64,000 nucleotides of DNA from Microbacterium oxydans (GCF_000956525.1 NZ_JYIW01000026.1:1088503-1152502), one strand, 5' to 3'; shown: positions 1-9,341, counted from the stretch's first letter. The notes: generated by a model from the sequence alone, not told the origin. Translations and numbers: made by a program.

Positions 1-410
1 TTCCAGATCAGCCCGAGCACTCCCCCTGACCGCACCACGCGGCCGATCTCGGCCGAGGCGGCGACCGGCTCCACCCAGTGCCACGCCTGCCCGAGCACGA
101 CCGCATCGACGCTCGAATCCGGCAGCGGCAGGCGCTCCGCCGAGCCCACGAACGTCGGCACGCCGGGGATCGAGACGCTGAGGGTCGCGAGCATGGCCGG
201 GTCGGGATCGAGCGCGATGACCTCGGCATCCGGTGCCGCGAGCAGGGCGCGGGTGAGCTTGCCGGTGCCGGCGCCGACGTCAGCGATCCGTCGCGACCCA
301 TGGGGCATCGGCTCGAGCATCCATGCGACCGCCGCGAAGGGATATTCGGGTCGTCCTGCCTCGTAGTCGCCCGCCCGTGCACCGAAAGACGTCGCCCGCT
401 CATCTGCCAT
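1..410 (-). CDS. Class I SAM-dependent methyltransferase (3' end cut by window edge)
   Basis: The first 136 residues are visible and the gene runs off the left edge. It carries an N-terminal GARAGDYEAGRPEYP stretch and a glycine-rich SAM-binding motif I (ADVGAGTG, residues 43-50), followed by an acidic strand end (ALDPD) and an HWVEP segment, as in Methyltransf_11-type methyltransferases of small molecules. The substrate cannot be told from the sequence. The ATG at 410 is chosen because a TAGGCT hexamer lies exactly six bases upstream with no Shine-Dalgarno sequence, the leaderless arrangement used by many genes here. It is divergent from the exonuclease that follows. The fold is certain; the role is unknown. 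Confidence 0.85.
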   Translation of the reverse strand, partial: MADERATSFGARAGDYEAGRPEYPFAAVAWMLEPMPHGSRRIADVGAGTGKLTRALLAAPDAEVIALDPDPAMLATLSVSIPGVPTFVGSAERLPLPDSSVDAVVLGQAWHWVEPVAASAEIGRVVRSGGVLGLIW

Positions 411-422
411 GTCGCCAGCCTA
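411..422 (-). promoter_or_regulatory. Leaderless -10 element of the methyltransferase
   Basis: TAGGCT (422-417, minus strand) is followed by six bases and then the ATG, so transcription is predicted to start at the start codon. No convincing -35 hexamer is visible. Confidence 0.5.
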
Positions 423-470
423 CGGCGAGTCATCCGGGCCGTGCCGAATCCGCGGGAGAGAGTGAATGAC

Positions 471-1064
471 GTGCCCCTGGACTTCACCGCCATCGACTTC
501 GAGACCGCGAACTCCAGCCCTGCCTCCGCCTGTTCCGTCGGACTCGTGCGCGTGCGCGACGGCGAGGTCGTCGCCATGACGGGATGGCTGATCCAGCCTC
601 CGGCCGGTCACGACGAATTCCAGGAGTGGAACGTGCGGATCCACGGGATCCACGCTTCGGACGTGCGTTCGGCGGCGACGTGGACCGAGCAGTTCTCCCG
701 CCTCTGCGAGTTCGCGGGGGACGACGTGCTGGTCGCGCACAATGCCGGCTTCGATCTGAACGTGCTGCGCCGCGCCTCGGAAGCCACCGGCGGCGACTGC
801 CCGCCCTACCGCTCGCTCTGCAGCCTGCAGGTGGCGCGGAAGGTCTATGACCTCGACTCCTACCGGTTGCCGGTTGCCGCCGCAGCCGCAGGATTCGCCG
901 AGTTCTCGCACCACGACGCGCTGGCGGATGCTCGCGCCTGCGCGCAGATCGTGATCGATTCCGCTCGTCGTGTCGGTGCAGCGGATGTGCACGAGCTCGC
1001 CGACGCACTGAGCCTGCGTGTGACGCAGCCGCCGGCTCGTGTGCCGGAGCGCGCTGTCGCCTAG
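471..1064 (+). CDS. DnaQ-like 3'-5' exonuclease (DEDDh family)
   Basis: This is a 197-residue single-domain exonuclease related to the DNA polymerase III epsilon proofreading domain. Exo I is AIDFET (Asp9, Glu11 as catalytic metal ligands), Exo II is VAHNAGFDLNVL and Exo III is HHDALADA with the general-base His. It should remove nucleotides from 3' ends of DNA or RNA. There is no BRCT, GIY-YIG or polymerase domain, so it is a stand-alone nuclease rather than the main epsilon subunit. The GTG at 471 gives the family-like start VPLDFTAIDFE; an in-frame GTG at 462 is possible, and a purine-rich GGGAGAG at 454-460 fits neither perfectly. It is divergent from the methyltransferase and precedes rmuC by 91 bases. 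Confidence 0.9.
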   Translation: MPLDFTAIDFETANSSPASACSVGLVRVRDGEVVAMTGWLIQPPAGHDEFQEWNVRIHGIHASDVRSAATWTEQFSRLCEFAGDDVLVAHNAGFDLNVLRRASEATGGDCPPYRSLCSLQVARKVYDLDSYRLPVAAAAAGFAEFSHHDALADARACAQIVIDSARRVGAADVHELADALSLRVTQPPARVPERAVA

Positions 1065-1143
1065 CCGGCACCACCTGGGGCCGCCCGTTTGCCCGGCGCG
1101 ACCGGCCGGCCGCGCCGCTCCCGCCGATGTCCGACCCCTCGGG

Positions 1144-1155
1144 CACGATGGGCAC
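1144..1155 (+). promoter_or_regulatory. Possible leaderless -10 element of rmuC
   Basis: CACGAT ends six bases before the rmuC ATG. It keeps only A2 and T6 of the TANNNT pattern, but the identical CACGAT-N6-ATG arrangement precedes the amino-acid permease at 43586. Confidence 0.35.
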
Positions 1156-2508
1156 ATGGATGCTGCATTGATCGTTCTCCTCGTGCTCGCGGCCCTCGCC
1201 GCCGGCGGTGCGCTCGGCTGGGCGCTGCATGCCGGACGAGGGGCCGCCACGCTGGCGCGCGCCGAGGCCGAGCTCGCAGCGGCTCGCGACGACCGCGATC
1301 GGCAGTACGACCTGTACCGCGATGCGGTGGAGCACTCGCGGGCCGAGCAGCGCGCCGAGGCGCTCCGGGTGCAGCAGCAGAACGCCGTCCTCACTGCGCT
1401 CGCCCCTGTGCGCGAGAGCCTGCAGCAGATGCAGAGCAAGGTCGCCACGATCGAGCAGGAGCGCCACGAGCAGTTCGGCACCCTCGCCGAGCAGCTGCGA
1501 CGTGCGCAGGAATCCGACGAGGCGCTCCGCGCCACCACCGAGTCGCTCGCCGGCGCATTGCGTTCGACGGCCACCAGAGGCGTGTGGGGCGAGACGCAGC
1601 TGCGGCGCGTCGTCGAGGCCGCAGGACTCACCAGGCACGTGGACTTCGACCTGCAGGCGACGATCGCCTCCGACCGCGGTCAGGGCCGCCCCGACATGGT
1701 GATCCGCCTCGCTGGGGGCGCCTCGATCCCGGTCGACGCCAAGGTCCCGCTCGATGCCTACCTCGAAGCCTCGGCGTTGCCGGCAGGCGATGCGCACGAA
1801 GCGCAGCGACGCACGCTGATGCAGCGGCATGTCAAGGCGGTCAGGGCTCATGTCGACGCGCTCTCGAAGAAGGCGTACTGGTCGGGCCTCGATGCGAGCC
1901 CCGAGTTCGTGATCTGCTTCCTGCCGAGTGAGTCGCTGCTCGCCGCGGCGATCGACGAGGACCCGACACTGCTCGACTACTCGTTCAGTCGTCGAGTCGC
2001 GCTGGCCTCACCGGTCAACCTCTGGGCTGTGCTGAAGACGGTCGCGTACACGTGGACGCAACAGGAGGTCTCGACCGAGGCGCGCGCGCTGCTCGCGCTC
2101 GGCACCCAGCTCTACGACCGGCTCGGAGTGCTCGCAGGACACGCGGATGACCTCAGGCGTGCGCTCGAGCGCACGGTCGACAGCTATAACAAGTTCGCCG
2201 GCTCGCTCGAGAACCGGGTGCTCGTGACCGCCCGGCAGTTCCCCGGGATCGACTCATCGGCTCTCGACGCGAAGCCGCAGCCCGTCACTGCCCCGGCGCG
2301 ACGGTTCACTGCGCCGGAACTCGTCGACACGACCGAGGCGGAGCCGGATACCACGACCGAGCACGAAGACACGCTCGACCGGGGCAGCACAGTCACGCAC
2401 GACACGATCGAGAGCGTGCAGGGCGCGATGCTCGCCGACGTCGGAGACATCCGCGGTCGGCTGCTCGACAGCGACGACAGGTCCACTCGAGGCGCCGACG
2501 CCGACTAG
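1156..2508 (+). CDS. rmuC: DNA recombination protein RmuC
   Basis: A 450-residue RmuC-family protein. It has one N-terminal membrane segment (about residues 5-24, LIVLLVLAALAAGG), a long charged coiled-coil with many Glu, Arg and Gln residues (about 30-140), and the conserved RmuC nuclease-like core that begins near RGVWGETQLRRVVEAAG and includes IPVDAKVPLDAY and FVICFLPSE. RmuC limits DNA inversions at short repeats in Escherichia coli and is thought to be a membrane-tethered nuclease of the PD-(D/E)XK class. The acidic, Thr-rich C-terminal tail (after about residue 375) looks disordered. The start at 1156 is chosen because it puts the membrane segment at the N terminus and has the CACGAT-N6 signal. 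It stands alone, facing the small membrane-protein gene that follows. Confidence 0.93.
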   Translation: MDAALIVLLVLAALAAGGALGWALHAGRGAATLARAEAELAAARDDRDRQYDLYRDAVEHSRAEQRAEALRVQQQNAVLTALAPVRESLQQMQSKVATIEQERHEQFGTLAEQLRRAQESDEALRATTESLAGALRSTATRGVWGETQLRRVVEAAGLTRHVDFDLQATIASDRGQGRPDMVIRLAGGASIPVDAKVPLDAYLEASALPAGDAHEAQRRTLMQRHVKAVRAHVDALSKKAYWSGLDASPEFVICFLPSESLLAAAIDEDPTLLDYSFSRRVALASPVNLWAVLKTVAYTWTQQEVSTEARALLALGTQLYDRLGVLAGHADDLRRALERTVDSYNKFAGSLENRVLVTARQFPGIDSSALDAKPQPVTAPARRFTAPELVDTTEAEPDTTTEHEDTLDRGSTVTHDTIESVQGAMLADVGDIRGRLLDSDDRSTRGADAD

Positions 2509-2519
2509 CGGGGCGACGC

Positions 2520-2810
2520 TCAGGCGATGCCGGGGACGCCGCTCAGCAGCAGGATGACGAGTCCGCTGGTCGCGAAGAACGCGCCGATCATCCACCACGC
2601 ACTGACTTCGTGGCCCTCATCCCGGCGGACGCGGAAGAGCACGTCAGCGCGGCGAGCGGGATCGACCGCCGTCGGTGCCGGGGCGACCGCGACGGGAGGG
2701 ACGGCAATGCCCTGTTCCACGTCTGCGCTCACCCGGAGAATGCGTCCGGTATTCGTCGTGACGATCTTGGTCGGTGCGGCCTTGGAGCCACGCGTCTGCT
2801 GCGTTGTCAT
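2520..2810 (-). CDS. Small single-pass membrane protein, unknown function
   Basis: A 96-residue protein that I do not recognise by family. The N-terminal half is polar and rich in Thr, Lys, Pro, Ala and Val; residues about 72-94 form one hydrophobic segment (WWMIGAFFATSGLVILLLSG) that ends at the C terminus, so it is probably a tail-anchored membrane protein with its N terminus in the cytoplasm. The ATG at 2810 is chosen over a longer reading because AGGAGGA lies eight bases upstream. It is on the same strand as glpX, 169 bases downstream of it, and is convergent with rmuC, leaving only 11 bases between the two stop codons. Coding is supported by GC-rich third positions and the strong ribosome binding site. 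Confidence 0.75.
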   Translation of the reverse strand: MTTQQTRGSKAAPTKIVTTNTGRILRVSADVEQGIAVPPVAVAPAPTAVDPARRADVLFRVRRDEGHEVSAWWMIGAFFATSGLVILLLSGVPGIA

Positions 2811-2979
2811 CTGTTCGTCCTCCTCTGCCCGCGGTGCCTGGGGGCTCCGCGACGGCGACAAACCCAGTCACAATTGTCACACGGGGTCGCTGGAAAGAGG
2901 GGATCGGCTCCGGCAGAGGCGATACCGGGTCGGTAACGATGCCCGCCGTCGCGTCAGGATGCGACGGGAACGACGACTG

Positions 2980-3966
2980 TCAGAGCCACTTGGAGACGAG
3001 GTGCTCTGACGCGATGCGCCGCAGCGTGCCGGACGCGCCGCGCAGGACGACGCTCTCGGTGTACACGTAGCCGCGCTCGCGCCGCACTCCGGCGACCAGC
3101 TGACCGTCGGTGACACCGGTGGCGACGAAGATCGTGTTGTTGCCCTGCACCAGATCGTCGGCCTCGTAGACGCGATCCATGTCGAGACCGGCGTCGATGC
3201 CGTGCTGACGCTCGTCGTCATCACGCGGCCACAGACGACCCTGGATGTGCCCGCCGAGCGCCTTGATCGCGCAGGCGGTCACGATGCCCTCCGGGCTGCC
3301 GCCGACACCGACGCACATGTCGGTGCGAGCGTCGTGGCGTGCAGCGTTGATGCCACCGGCGACGTCACCATCGCTCATCAGACGCGTGCCGGCACCGGCA
3401 TCCCTGATCTCCTGGATCAGCTGCTCGTGACGCGGACGGTTCAGCACCGACACCACGATCTCGTCGACCGGCTTGCCGAGCGCACCGGCGAGCTTGCGGA
3501 TGTTCTCGCCGATGGGCAGCCGGATGTCGACGACACCGACACCGGCAGGCCCCGTGACGAGCTTGTCCATGTAGAACACGGTGGATGCGTCGAGCATGGT
3601 GCCGCGATCGGAGACGGCGATCACCGAGAGCGCGTTCTGGCGACCGGCAGCCGTCAACGAGGTACCGTCGATCGGGTCCACGGCAATGTCGCACAGCGGG
3701 CCACGACCGGTCCCGACGACCTCGCCGTTGAACAGCATCGGCGCGTTGTCCTTCTCGCCCTCGCCGATCACGACGCGGCCCTGGAAGTCGACCGTGCCGA
3801 GGAATGCGCGCATCGCGTCGACCGCAGCACCGTCAGCGGCCTCCTTCGCGCCTCGACCGATGAAGGGGACCGCCCGGATCGCCGCAGCTTCGGTGGCGCG
3901 CACGAGCTCCATCGCGAGGTTACGGTCGGGACGAAGCGGACTCAGATCTGCTGTCAGGCTCACCAT
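2980..3966 (-). CDS. glpX: Class II fructose-1,6-bisphosphatase GlpX
   Basis: A 328-residue protein of normal family length. It hydrolyses fructose 1,6-bisphosphate to fructose 6-phosphate in gluconeogenesis. The metal-binding signatures of the lithium-sensitive phosphatase superfamily are present: GEGEKD (residues 68-73) and DPIDGT (97-102). Actinobacteria usually rely on this class II enzyme. The gene is divergent from fbaA, the preceding enzyme of the same pathway, with 185 bases between the start codons, so both directions of the aldolase/bisphosphatase step may be co-controlled from that interval. The start is fixed by TAGGCT six bases upstream of the ATG and by the family-like N terminus. 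Confidence 0.97.
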   Translation of the reverse strand: MVSLTADLSPLRPDRNLAMELVRATEAAAIRAVPFIGRGAKEAADGAAVDAMRAFLGTVDFQGRVVIGEGEKDNAPMLFNGEVVGTGRGPLCDIAVDPIDGTSLTAAGRQNALSVIAVSDRGTMLDASTVFYMDKLVTGPAGVGVVDIRLPIGENIRKLAGALGKPVDEIVVSVLNRPRHEQLIQEIRDAGAGTRLMSDGDVAGGINAARHDARTDMCVGVGGSPEGIVTACAIKALGGHIQGRLWPRDDDERQHGIDAGLDMDRVYEADDLVQGNNTIFVATGVTDGQLVAGVRRERGYVYTESVVLRGASGTLRRIASEHLVSKWL

Positions 3967-3978
3967 GACGTCAGCCTA
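3967..3978 (-). promoter_or_regulatory. Leaderless -10 element of glpX
   Basis: TAGGCT (3978-3973) followed by GACGTC and the ATG. No Shine-Dalgarno sequence is present, which fits leaderless translation. Confidence 0.55.
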
Positions 3979-4108
3979 GCCATCGAGGCACGCAGAATCG
4001 GCTCCTTTCGTCTCCCAGAGAACGAAGGATTCGAGCTTCTTAACAATCCAGTAGGACGCCGCATCCGTAGCGACGCGCTCGACTGCGGAAACGCATCGCG
4101 CTCCCCGA

Positions 4109-4114
4109 TAGAGT
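4109..4114 (+). promoter_or_regulatory. Likely -10 hexamer of fbaA
   Basis: TAGAGT, about 38 bases before the fbaA ATG. Unlike its neighbours, this gene has a leader and a proper Shine-Dalgarno sequence (AGGAG at 4142-4146). The same TAGAGT hexamer is found before trhA and gdhA. Confidence 0.45.
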
Positions 4115-4151
4115 GACAGCTGTCCCGGCTCACCTATACGCAGGAGTTCTC

Positions 4152-5180
<1,029 letters not shown>

Positions 5181-5186
5181 GCGACG

Positions 5187-5208
5187 GGCCACTGAGCCCA
5201 TCGAAGTG
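5187..5208. repeat. Diverged copy of the 22-bp CCTGAGCCTGTCGAAGG repeat
   Basis: This short stretch after fbaA matches the window's repeat family at about 17 of 22 positions, with ACTGAGCCCATCGAAGTG in place of CCTGAGCCTGTCGAAGGG. It lies between the fbaA stop codon and its terminator. The match is weaker than for the copies at 18151, 33762 and 50928. Confidence 0.45.
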
Positions 5209-5210
5209 AA

Positions 5211-5242
5211 CGAGGCGCCCGGCTGATCAGCCGGGCGCCTCG
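5211..5242 (+). terminator. Perfectly palindromic terminator after fbaA
   Basis: A 32-base perfect dyad: CGAGGCGCCCGGCT is mirrored exactly with a TGATCA centre. There is no U-tract of note (TCTCATGTCAT follows). Because it is symmetrical it can also stop minus-strand transcription arriving from the DUF6264-like gene. Confidence 0.8.
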
Positions 5243-5257
5243 TCTCATGTCATCCGG

Positions 5258-5788
5258 TCAACCGCCGGGCATCTGCTCCAGGTAGGCGATGAACGCCGGG
5301 TCGTTGAACATCGGCACCGCGATGCAGGCCGAGACGACCGCCATCGTGATGACGGCGCCGACGAGCGGCACCCACCACGTGAGCTTGCCCCGCCGGAGCC
5401 GCCGGATCGAGAGCGCGGCCGTAAGCGCCCAACCGACCACGAGCAGGGCCGCAGCGATTGTTCCCCACAGCCTCCCCTGCGCGAAGTTCGAGAACTCGCC
5501 GTCGATCCCGAAGATCTTCATGCTCTGGTCCATGACCGTCGGCAGATCGAGGTATGACACGCTCGTGATCACGACGTTCACGAGGCCGTAGGCGAGGAGA
5601 CCGATCGTCGCGAACCGGTCGACGGGGCGGGAGCGACTCAGACCACGGGCCTGCTCGGCAGGCTCGGATGGCGGCGACTGCACCACCGGGGGCGCCGGCG
5701 GGAGCTCGCCGAGCGGCGGGAGCCCTGCGGCTCGGCGCTGCTCCTCAGGTGTCGCGAGTTCGCCGTACTGGGGCCGTTGATCGGTCAT
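5258..5788 (-). CDS. Membrane protein of unknown function (DUF6264-like)
   Basis: A 176-residue protein with a Pro/Glu-rich cytoplasmic N terminus (about 1-55) and three hydrophobic segments at about 60-80 (FATIGLLAYGLVNVVITSV), 109-130 (GTIAAALLVVGWALTAALSI) and 140-162 (WWVPLVGAVITMAVVSACIAV). The N-terminal PEEQRRAAGLPPLGELPP followed by several membrane spans resembles Microbacteriaceae proteins annotated as DUF6264; I recall that name but could not check it. Function is unknown. The start is supported by TAGCAT six bases upstream. The gene is convergent with fbaA and shares its palindromic terminator. Confidence 0.8.
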   Translation of the reverse strand: MTDQRPQYGELATPEEQRRAAGLPPLGELPPAPPVVQSPPSEPAEQARGLSRSRPVDRFATIGLLAYGLVNVVITSVSYLDLPTVMDQSMKIFGIDGEFSNFAQGRLWGTIAAALLVVGWALTAALSIRRLRRGKLTWWVPLVGAVITMAVVSACIAVPMFNDPAFIAYLEQMPGG

Positions 5789-5800
5789 CTCGCCATGCTA
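5789..5800 (-). promoter_or_regulatory. Leaderless -10 element of the DUF6264-like gene
   Basis: TAGCAT (5800-5795) followed by GGCGAG and the ATG. Confidence 0.5.
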
Positions 5801-5840
5801 ACCGCACCTGATCTGTGCGGTTCTCAGCTGCCGGTGCCGG

Positions 5841-5885
5841 AAAAAGAATGGCGGCCCCGGAGAATTGGGGACTCCTCGGGGCCGC
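5841..5885 (-). terminator. Rho-independent terminator after iclR
   Basis: On the minus strand a GCGGCCCCG / CGGGGCCGC stem (5851-5885, with a small internal bulge) is followed by ATTCTTTTT (5849-5841). This is one of the few hairpins here with a real U-tract. It closes the ispH-iclR unit. The remaining 140 bases up to the iclR stop codon hold no gene I can support. Confidence 0.75.
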
Positions 5886-6028
5886 GGACTCAGTGCGCTG
5901 GGGACGCTCTTCATCCAGGTCGGTGACGGAACGCTGGGGACGATCCGTCGACCAGTAGGGCCGTTTGCACAGACCGCTACATTCCTGATCATAGGGAAGG
6001 CGACCGGCACTCCACCAGCCCGGTTTCT

Positions 6029-6820
6029 TCAGATGGTGAACTCGCCGGCCAACTCCGCAGCGTCGAAGGAGTGCGCGCCGAGCTGCAACGACAGCCGCCG
6101 AGCGGAGCGCTGCAGCTTCGTGACGAGCGCCCGATTGACGACCGCCTGGTCGGATGGGAGCGAGATCGCGAGGGATGCCGTGAGGTTCGGCGCGAGCACC
6201 GGCACCGCGACGCAGGTGGCGCCGATCGCGTACTCCTCCTCGTCGATGACCCACCCCGGGGAGTGCTCCAGCTGGGTGAGCAGCGTGCGGCGATTGCTGA
6301 TGGTGCGCGGCGTCAACTCCTCCAGCCGGTGCCTGGAGAGATAGTCGAGGCGGTCCTCGTCCGGCAGCTCGGCGAGGATCTGCTTGCCGAGCGCGGTCGC
6401 GTGCCCACTCGACTGCAGACCCACCCAGAGCTCGACCCTGGGGTTGTGCACCGCATCGACGATGTCGACGAGGTGCATCTCGCCGTCCGCGTACCGAGAC
6501 AGGTACGCGGTCGCGCCGACCTCATCGGTGACCTCACGGAGCGCCGAGCGCACCCGCGCGAGGAAGACCCCGCGGGAGTCGGTCTCCTGCTGGAAGGCCG
6601 GAAACCGGGACCCCAGCACGAGGCCGTCAGGCTCCGACGTCAGGTACCCCTCATGGATCAGGGTGCGCACCAGGTTGTACGTCGTGCCGGGCGTGAGCCC
6701 AGTGATCGCGGCCAGCATCTTGACGGGAAGCGGTCGCGGCGAGTTCGCGACGATGTCGACGAGCCGCAGGGCCCGCTGCACCGATCCGATCAGCGTCGGT
6801 TCCGCTTCCGCGGCGTTCAA
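6029..6820 (-). CDS. IclR-family transcriptional regulator
   Basis: A 263-residue regulator with an N-terminal winged helix (about 10-75, including VKMLAAITGLTPGTTYNLVRTL) and a C-terminal IclR effector-binding domain (about 85-250, with GHATALGKQILAELP and the PVLAPNLTASLAISLP strand). The ligand is not evident. It starts with TTG at 6820, two bases after the ispH stop codon; GGAGGAGG inside the end of ispH is its ribosome binding site, so the two genes are very likely co-transcribed and translationally coupled. Linking a ligand-responsive regulator to an isoprenoid enzyme is unusual. The target genes are unknown. Confidence 0.9.
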   Translation of the reverse strand: MNAAEAEPTLIGSVQRALRLVDIVANSPRPLPVKMLAAITGLTPGTTYNLVRTLIHEGYLTSEPDGLVLGSRFPAFQQETDSRGVFLARVRSALREVTDEVGATAYLSRYADGEMHLVDIVDAVHNPRVELWVGLQSSGHATALGKQILAELPDEDRLDYLSRHRLEELTPRTISNRRTLLTQLEHSPGWVIDEEEYAIGATCVAVPVLAPNLTASLAISLPSDQAVVNRALVTKLQRSARRLSLQLGAHSFDAAELAGEFTI

Positions 6821-6822
6821 CG

Positions 6823-7902
6823 TTACGCGCCTCCTCCGGAGGGACGTCCGCCCAGCGCCCGTGCGTCGCGCTGCCCTGCAGCATCCTGACGCAGTTCCTT
6901 GGGCAGCGAGAACATCAGATCCTCTTCAGCCGTCTTGATCTCCTCGACGTCGCGGTATCCCGCGTCGTCCAGCGCCGCGAGCACTTCGCGCACGAGCACC
7001 TCGGGCACCGAGGCGCCACTGGTGACACCGACGGTCTCGACGCCGTCGAGCCACTCCTGCTGCACCTCTTCGGCGTAGTCCACGCGGTAGGCGGCCTTGG
7101 CACCGTACTCGAGGGCGACCTCGACCAGACGAACGCTGTTGGACGAGTTCGACGAGCCGACGACGATGACGAGATCAGCGGCAGCAGCCACCTTCTTGAT
7201 CGCGACCTGGCGGTTCTGCGTGGCGTAGCAGATGTCGTCGGACGGCGGGTTGTGCAGTTCGGGGAACCGACTGCGCAGGCGGTTCACGGTCTCCATCGTC
7301 TCGTCGACCGAGAGCGTGGTCTGCGAGAGCCATACGACCTTCGACGGGTCCTTGACCTGCACGCGGTCCGCGTCGTCAGGGGAGTTCACGATCGTCACGT
7401 GATCGGGCGCCTCACCGGCGGTGCCCTCGACCTCCTCATGGCCCTCGTGGCCGATGAGCAGGATCTCGAAGTCGTCCCGCGCGAAGCGCACGGCCTCGCG
7501 GTGCACCTTGGTGACCAGCGGGCAGGTCGCGTCGATCGCGTGCAGTCCGCGATCGGATGCCGCGTTCACGACCGCCGGCGAGACGCCGTGCGCGCTGAAG
7601 ACGACGTGTGCTCCCTCGGGGACCTCGTCGACCTCCTCGACGAAGATCGCACCCTTGTCCTCGAGCTCGGTGACGACGTGGATGTTGTGCACGATCTGCT
7701 TGCGGACGTAGACGGGGGCGCCGTAGCGCTCGAGCGCCTTCTCGACGGCGACGACCGCACGGTCGACGCCGGCGCAGTATCCGCGGGGAGCGGCGAGCAG
7801 AACCCGCTTCTGTCCGACGACGGGGTTATCCTGAAGCCGCCCGGACGCCGCGCGCACTCGTGGGATGCGGGGGGCAGGGAGATGAACGACAGTCGAGGTC
7901 AC
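6823..7902 (-). CDS. ispH: 4-hydroxy-3-methylbut-2-enyl diphosphate reductase IspH
   Basis: A 359-residue [4Fe-4S] enzyme that makes IPP and DMAPP in the last step of the MEP isoprenoid pathway. Three conserved cysteines are visible in [23 protein letters not shown] and [11 protein letters not shown], together with the HNxHVV (VHNIHVV) and [11 protein letters not shown] motifs. The N-terminal 30 residues and the Gly/Arg-rich tail extend the usual core of about 315. The GTG start is fixed by a TAGAAT hexamer exactly six bases upstream. It is divergent from xseA, as lytB2 is next to xseA in mycobacteria. Confidence 0.97.
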   Translation of the reverse strand: MTSTVVHLPAPRIPRVRAASGRLQDNPVVGQKRVLLAAPRGYCAGVDRAVVAVEKALERYGAPVYVRKQIVHNIHVVTELEDKGAIFVEEVDEVPEGAHVVFSAHGVSPAVVNAASDRGLHAIDATCPLVTKVHREAVRFARDDFEILLIGHEGHEEVEGTAGEAPDHVTIVNSPDDADRVQVKDPSKVVWLSQTTLSVDETMETVNRLRSRFPELHNPPSDDICYATQNRQVAIKKVAAAADLVIVVGSSNSSNSVRLVEVALEYGAKAAYRVDYAEEVQQEWLDGVETVGVTSGASVPEVLVREVLAALDDAGYRDVEEIKTAEEDLMFSLPKELRQDAAGQRDARALGGRPSGGGA

Positions 7903-7914
7903 CCCTCGATTCTA
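7903..7914 (-). promoter_or_regulatory. Leaderless -10 element of ispH
   Basis: TAGAAT (7914-7909), CGAGGG, then GTG. This is the best match to a consensus -10 hexamer among the leaderless starts in the window. Confidence 0.6.
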
Positions 7915-8002
7915 CCGGCGCCTGCCCTGGAGGGGCCTGGGTACTCGACACCGGCTTCGTAGGGTTGTAAACCACGAGCATGAGCAGGACGACACGCGAC
8001 AG

Positions 8003-9280
8003 ATGACAGCTTTCGAAGCCAGCACCGCCCCGGGCGAGACTCCCCCGGCGGATGCCGTCGCGCCGCGGGACTCCACGGCAGACGCACCGACGTCGGTCGC
8101 ACGCCTGAACGGCACGATCCGCGACTTCATCGCCCGCTGGAACACGGTCTGGGTCGAGGGCGAGATCACGTCCTGGAACGTGCGGGGCGGCAACGTCTTC
8201 GCCCGACTCAAGGACACGCAGTCCGATGCGCAGATCTCGATCCGCATCTGGTCGAGCGTGCGCGGCCGCATCCCGTCCGACCTCGCCGTCGGCGATCATG
8301 TCGTGGCCGCGGTCAAGGCCGACTATTTCGTGAAGTCCGGCGACTTCAGCTTCGCGGTGTCCGCGATGAAGCACGTCGGCCTCGGCGATCAGCTCGAACG
8401 GCTCGAGAAGCTCCGAGCCCAGCTGCGCCGCGAGGGACTGTTCGACCCGGCCCGGAAGCAGCGCCTGCCGTTCCTCCCCCACGTCATCGGACTGATCACG
8501 GGTGAGCGATCGGATGCCGAGAAGGATGTGCACCGCAATGCCGAGCTGCGCTGGCCGCAGGTGCGCTTCCGTACCGAGTACGCCGCGGTGCAGGGCGACC
8601 GATGCGTCCCCGACACGCTCGCCGCGCTGGCGCGACTGGACGCGGACCCGGAGGTCGACGTCATCATCATCGCTCGCGGCGGCGGCGATCCGCAGACGCT
8701 CCTCGGCTTCAGCGACGAGCGCCTCGTGCGTGCCGTCGCCGCCGCATCCACGCCTGTCGTGAGTGCGATCGGCCACGAGAACGACCACCCGCTGCTCGAC
8801 GACGTCGCGGACCTGCGCGCCTCCACGCCCACGGATGCCGCCAAACGCGTCGTCCCCGACGTCGGTGAGCAGCGCGCGCTGATCGCCCAACTGCGCTCGC
8901 GCGCGACGACACGGCTCACGCAGCGCCTCTCCCACGACATCGCGCAGCTCGAGCAGCTGCGATCGCGCCCGGTGCTGCGGTCGCCAGCGCCGATCATCGA
9001 CACCCGTGCGCATGAGCTGTGGCTGCTGCTGTCGCGCGGCCGCGACACCGTGACGCGCCGGCTCGACCTCGCCGGTCGCCGCACCAGCGAGCTGCGCGCC
9101 TCCCTGCGAGCGCTCTCGCCCGCTGCGACGCTCGCCCGCGGCTACGCGATCGCGCACCTCGAGGGGGGCGTGATCCTGCGGGATGCGGCGGATGCTCCCG
9201 CCGGCAGCGCCCTGACCATCACGGTCGACCGCGGCTCGCTCGCGGCCCGCTCGGAGGGCGAGATCGCCGAACAGTCGTGA
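8003..9280 (+). CDS. xseA: Exodeoxyribonuclease VII large subunit
   Basis: A 425-residue XseA. It has the N-terminal OB fold (about 30-130, VWVEGEITSWNVRGGNVFARLKD), the catalytic domain with ITGERSDAEKDV, IIARGGGDPQTLLGFSDE and SAIGHENDHPLLDDVADLRASTPTDAAK, and a C-terminal helical region ending in ARGYAIAHLEGG. With XseB it degrades single-stranded DNA from both ends in repair and recombination. It is slightly shorter than the enteric enzyme because the helical region is reduced, as in other actinobacteria. It is followed after 61 bases by xseB and heads a five-gene run on the plus strand. Confidence 0.97.
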   Translation: MTAFEASTAPGETPPADAVAPRDSTADAPTSVARLNGTIRDFIARWNTVWVEGEITSWNVRGGNVFARLKDTQSDAQISIRIWSSVRGRIPSDLAVGDHVVAAVKADYFVKSGDFSFAVSAMKHVGLGDQLERLEKLRAQLRREGLFDPARKQRLPFLPHVIGLITGERSDAEKDVHRNAELRWPQVRFRTEYAAVQGDRCVPDTLAALARLDADPEVDVIIIARGGGDPQTLLGFSDERLVRAVAAASTPVVSAIGHENDHPLLDDVADLRASTPTDAAKRVVPDVGEQRALIAQLRSRATTRLTQRLSHDIAQLEQLRSRPVLRSPAPIIDTRAHELWLLLSRGRDTVTRRLDLAGRRTSELRASLRALSPAATLARGYAIAHLEGGVILRDAADAPAGSALTITVDRGSLAARSEGEIAEQS

Positions 9281-9329
9281 CCGCTCCCGGTGCGTCCATT
9301 CGGCCGCCATCTCTGTCAGCCGCACGCCG

Positions 9330-9341
9330 TAGGATGGAGGA
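9330..9341 (+). promoter_or_regulatory. Possible leaderless -10 element of xseB
   Basis: TAGGAT-N6-GTG. The spacer is GGAGGA, which also resembles a Shine-Dalgarno sequence but touches the start codon, too close for normal use. A separate internal start of transcription before xseB is therefore possible. Confidence 0.4.

Noticed and set aside
484..1851. 455-codon minus-strand open frame opposite the exonuclease and rmuC
   Set aside because: It spans two real genes and their intergenic gap in the opposite direction and has no motif or ribosome site.
5798..6010. Small minus-strand open frame between the DUF6264-like gene and iclR
   Set aside because: It runs through the U-tract terminator of iclR and has no ribosome site or GC-biased third positions.
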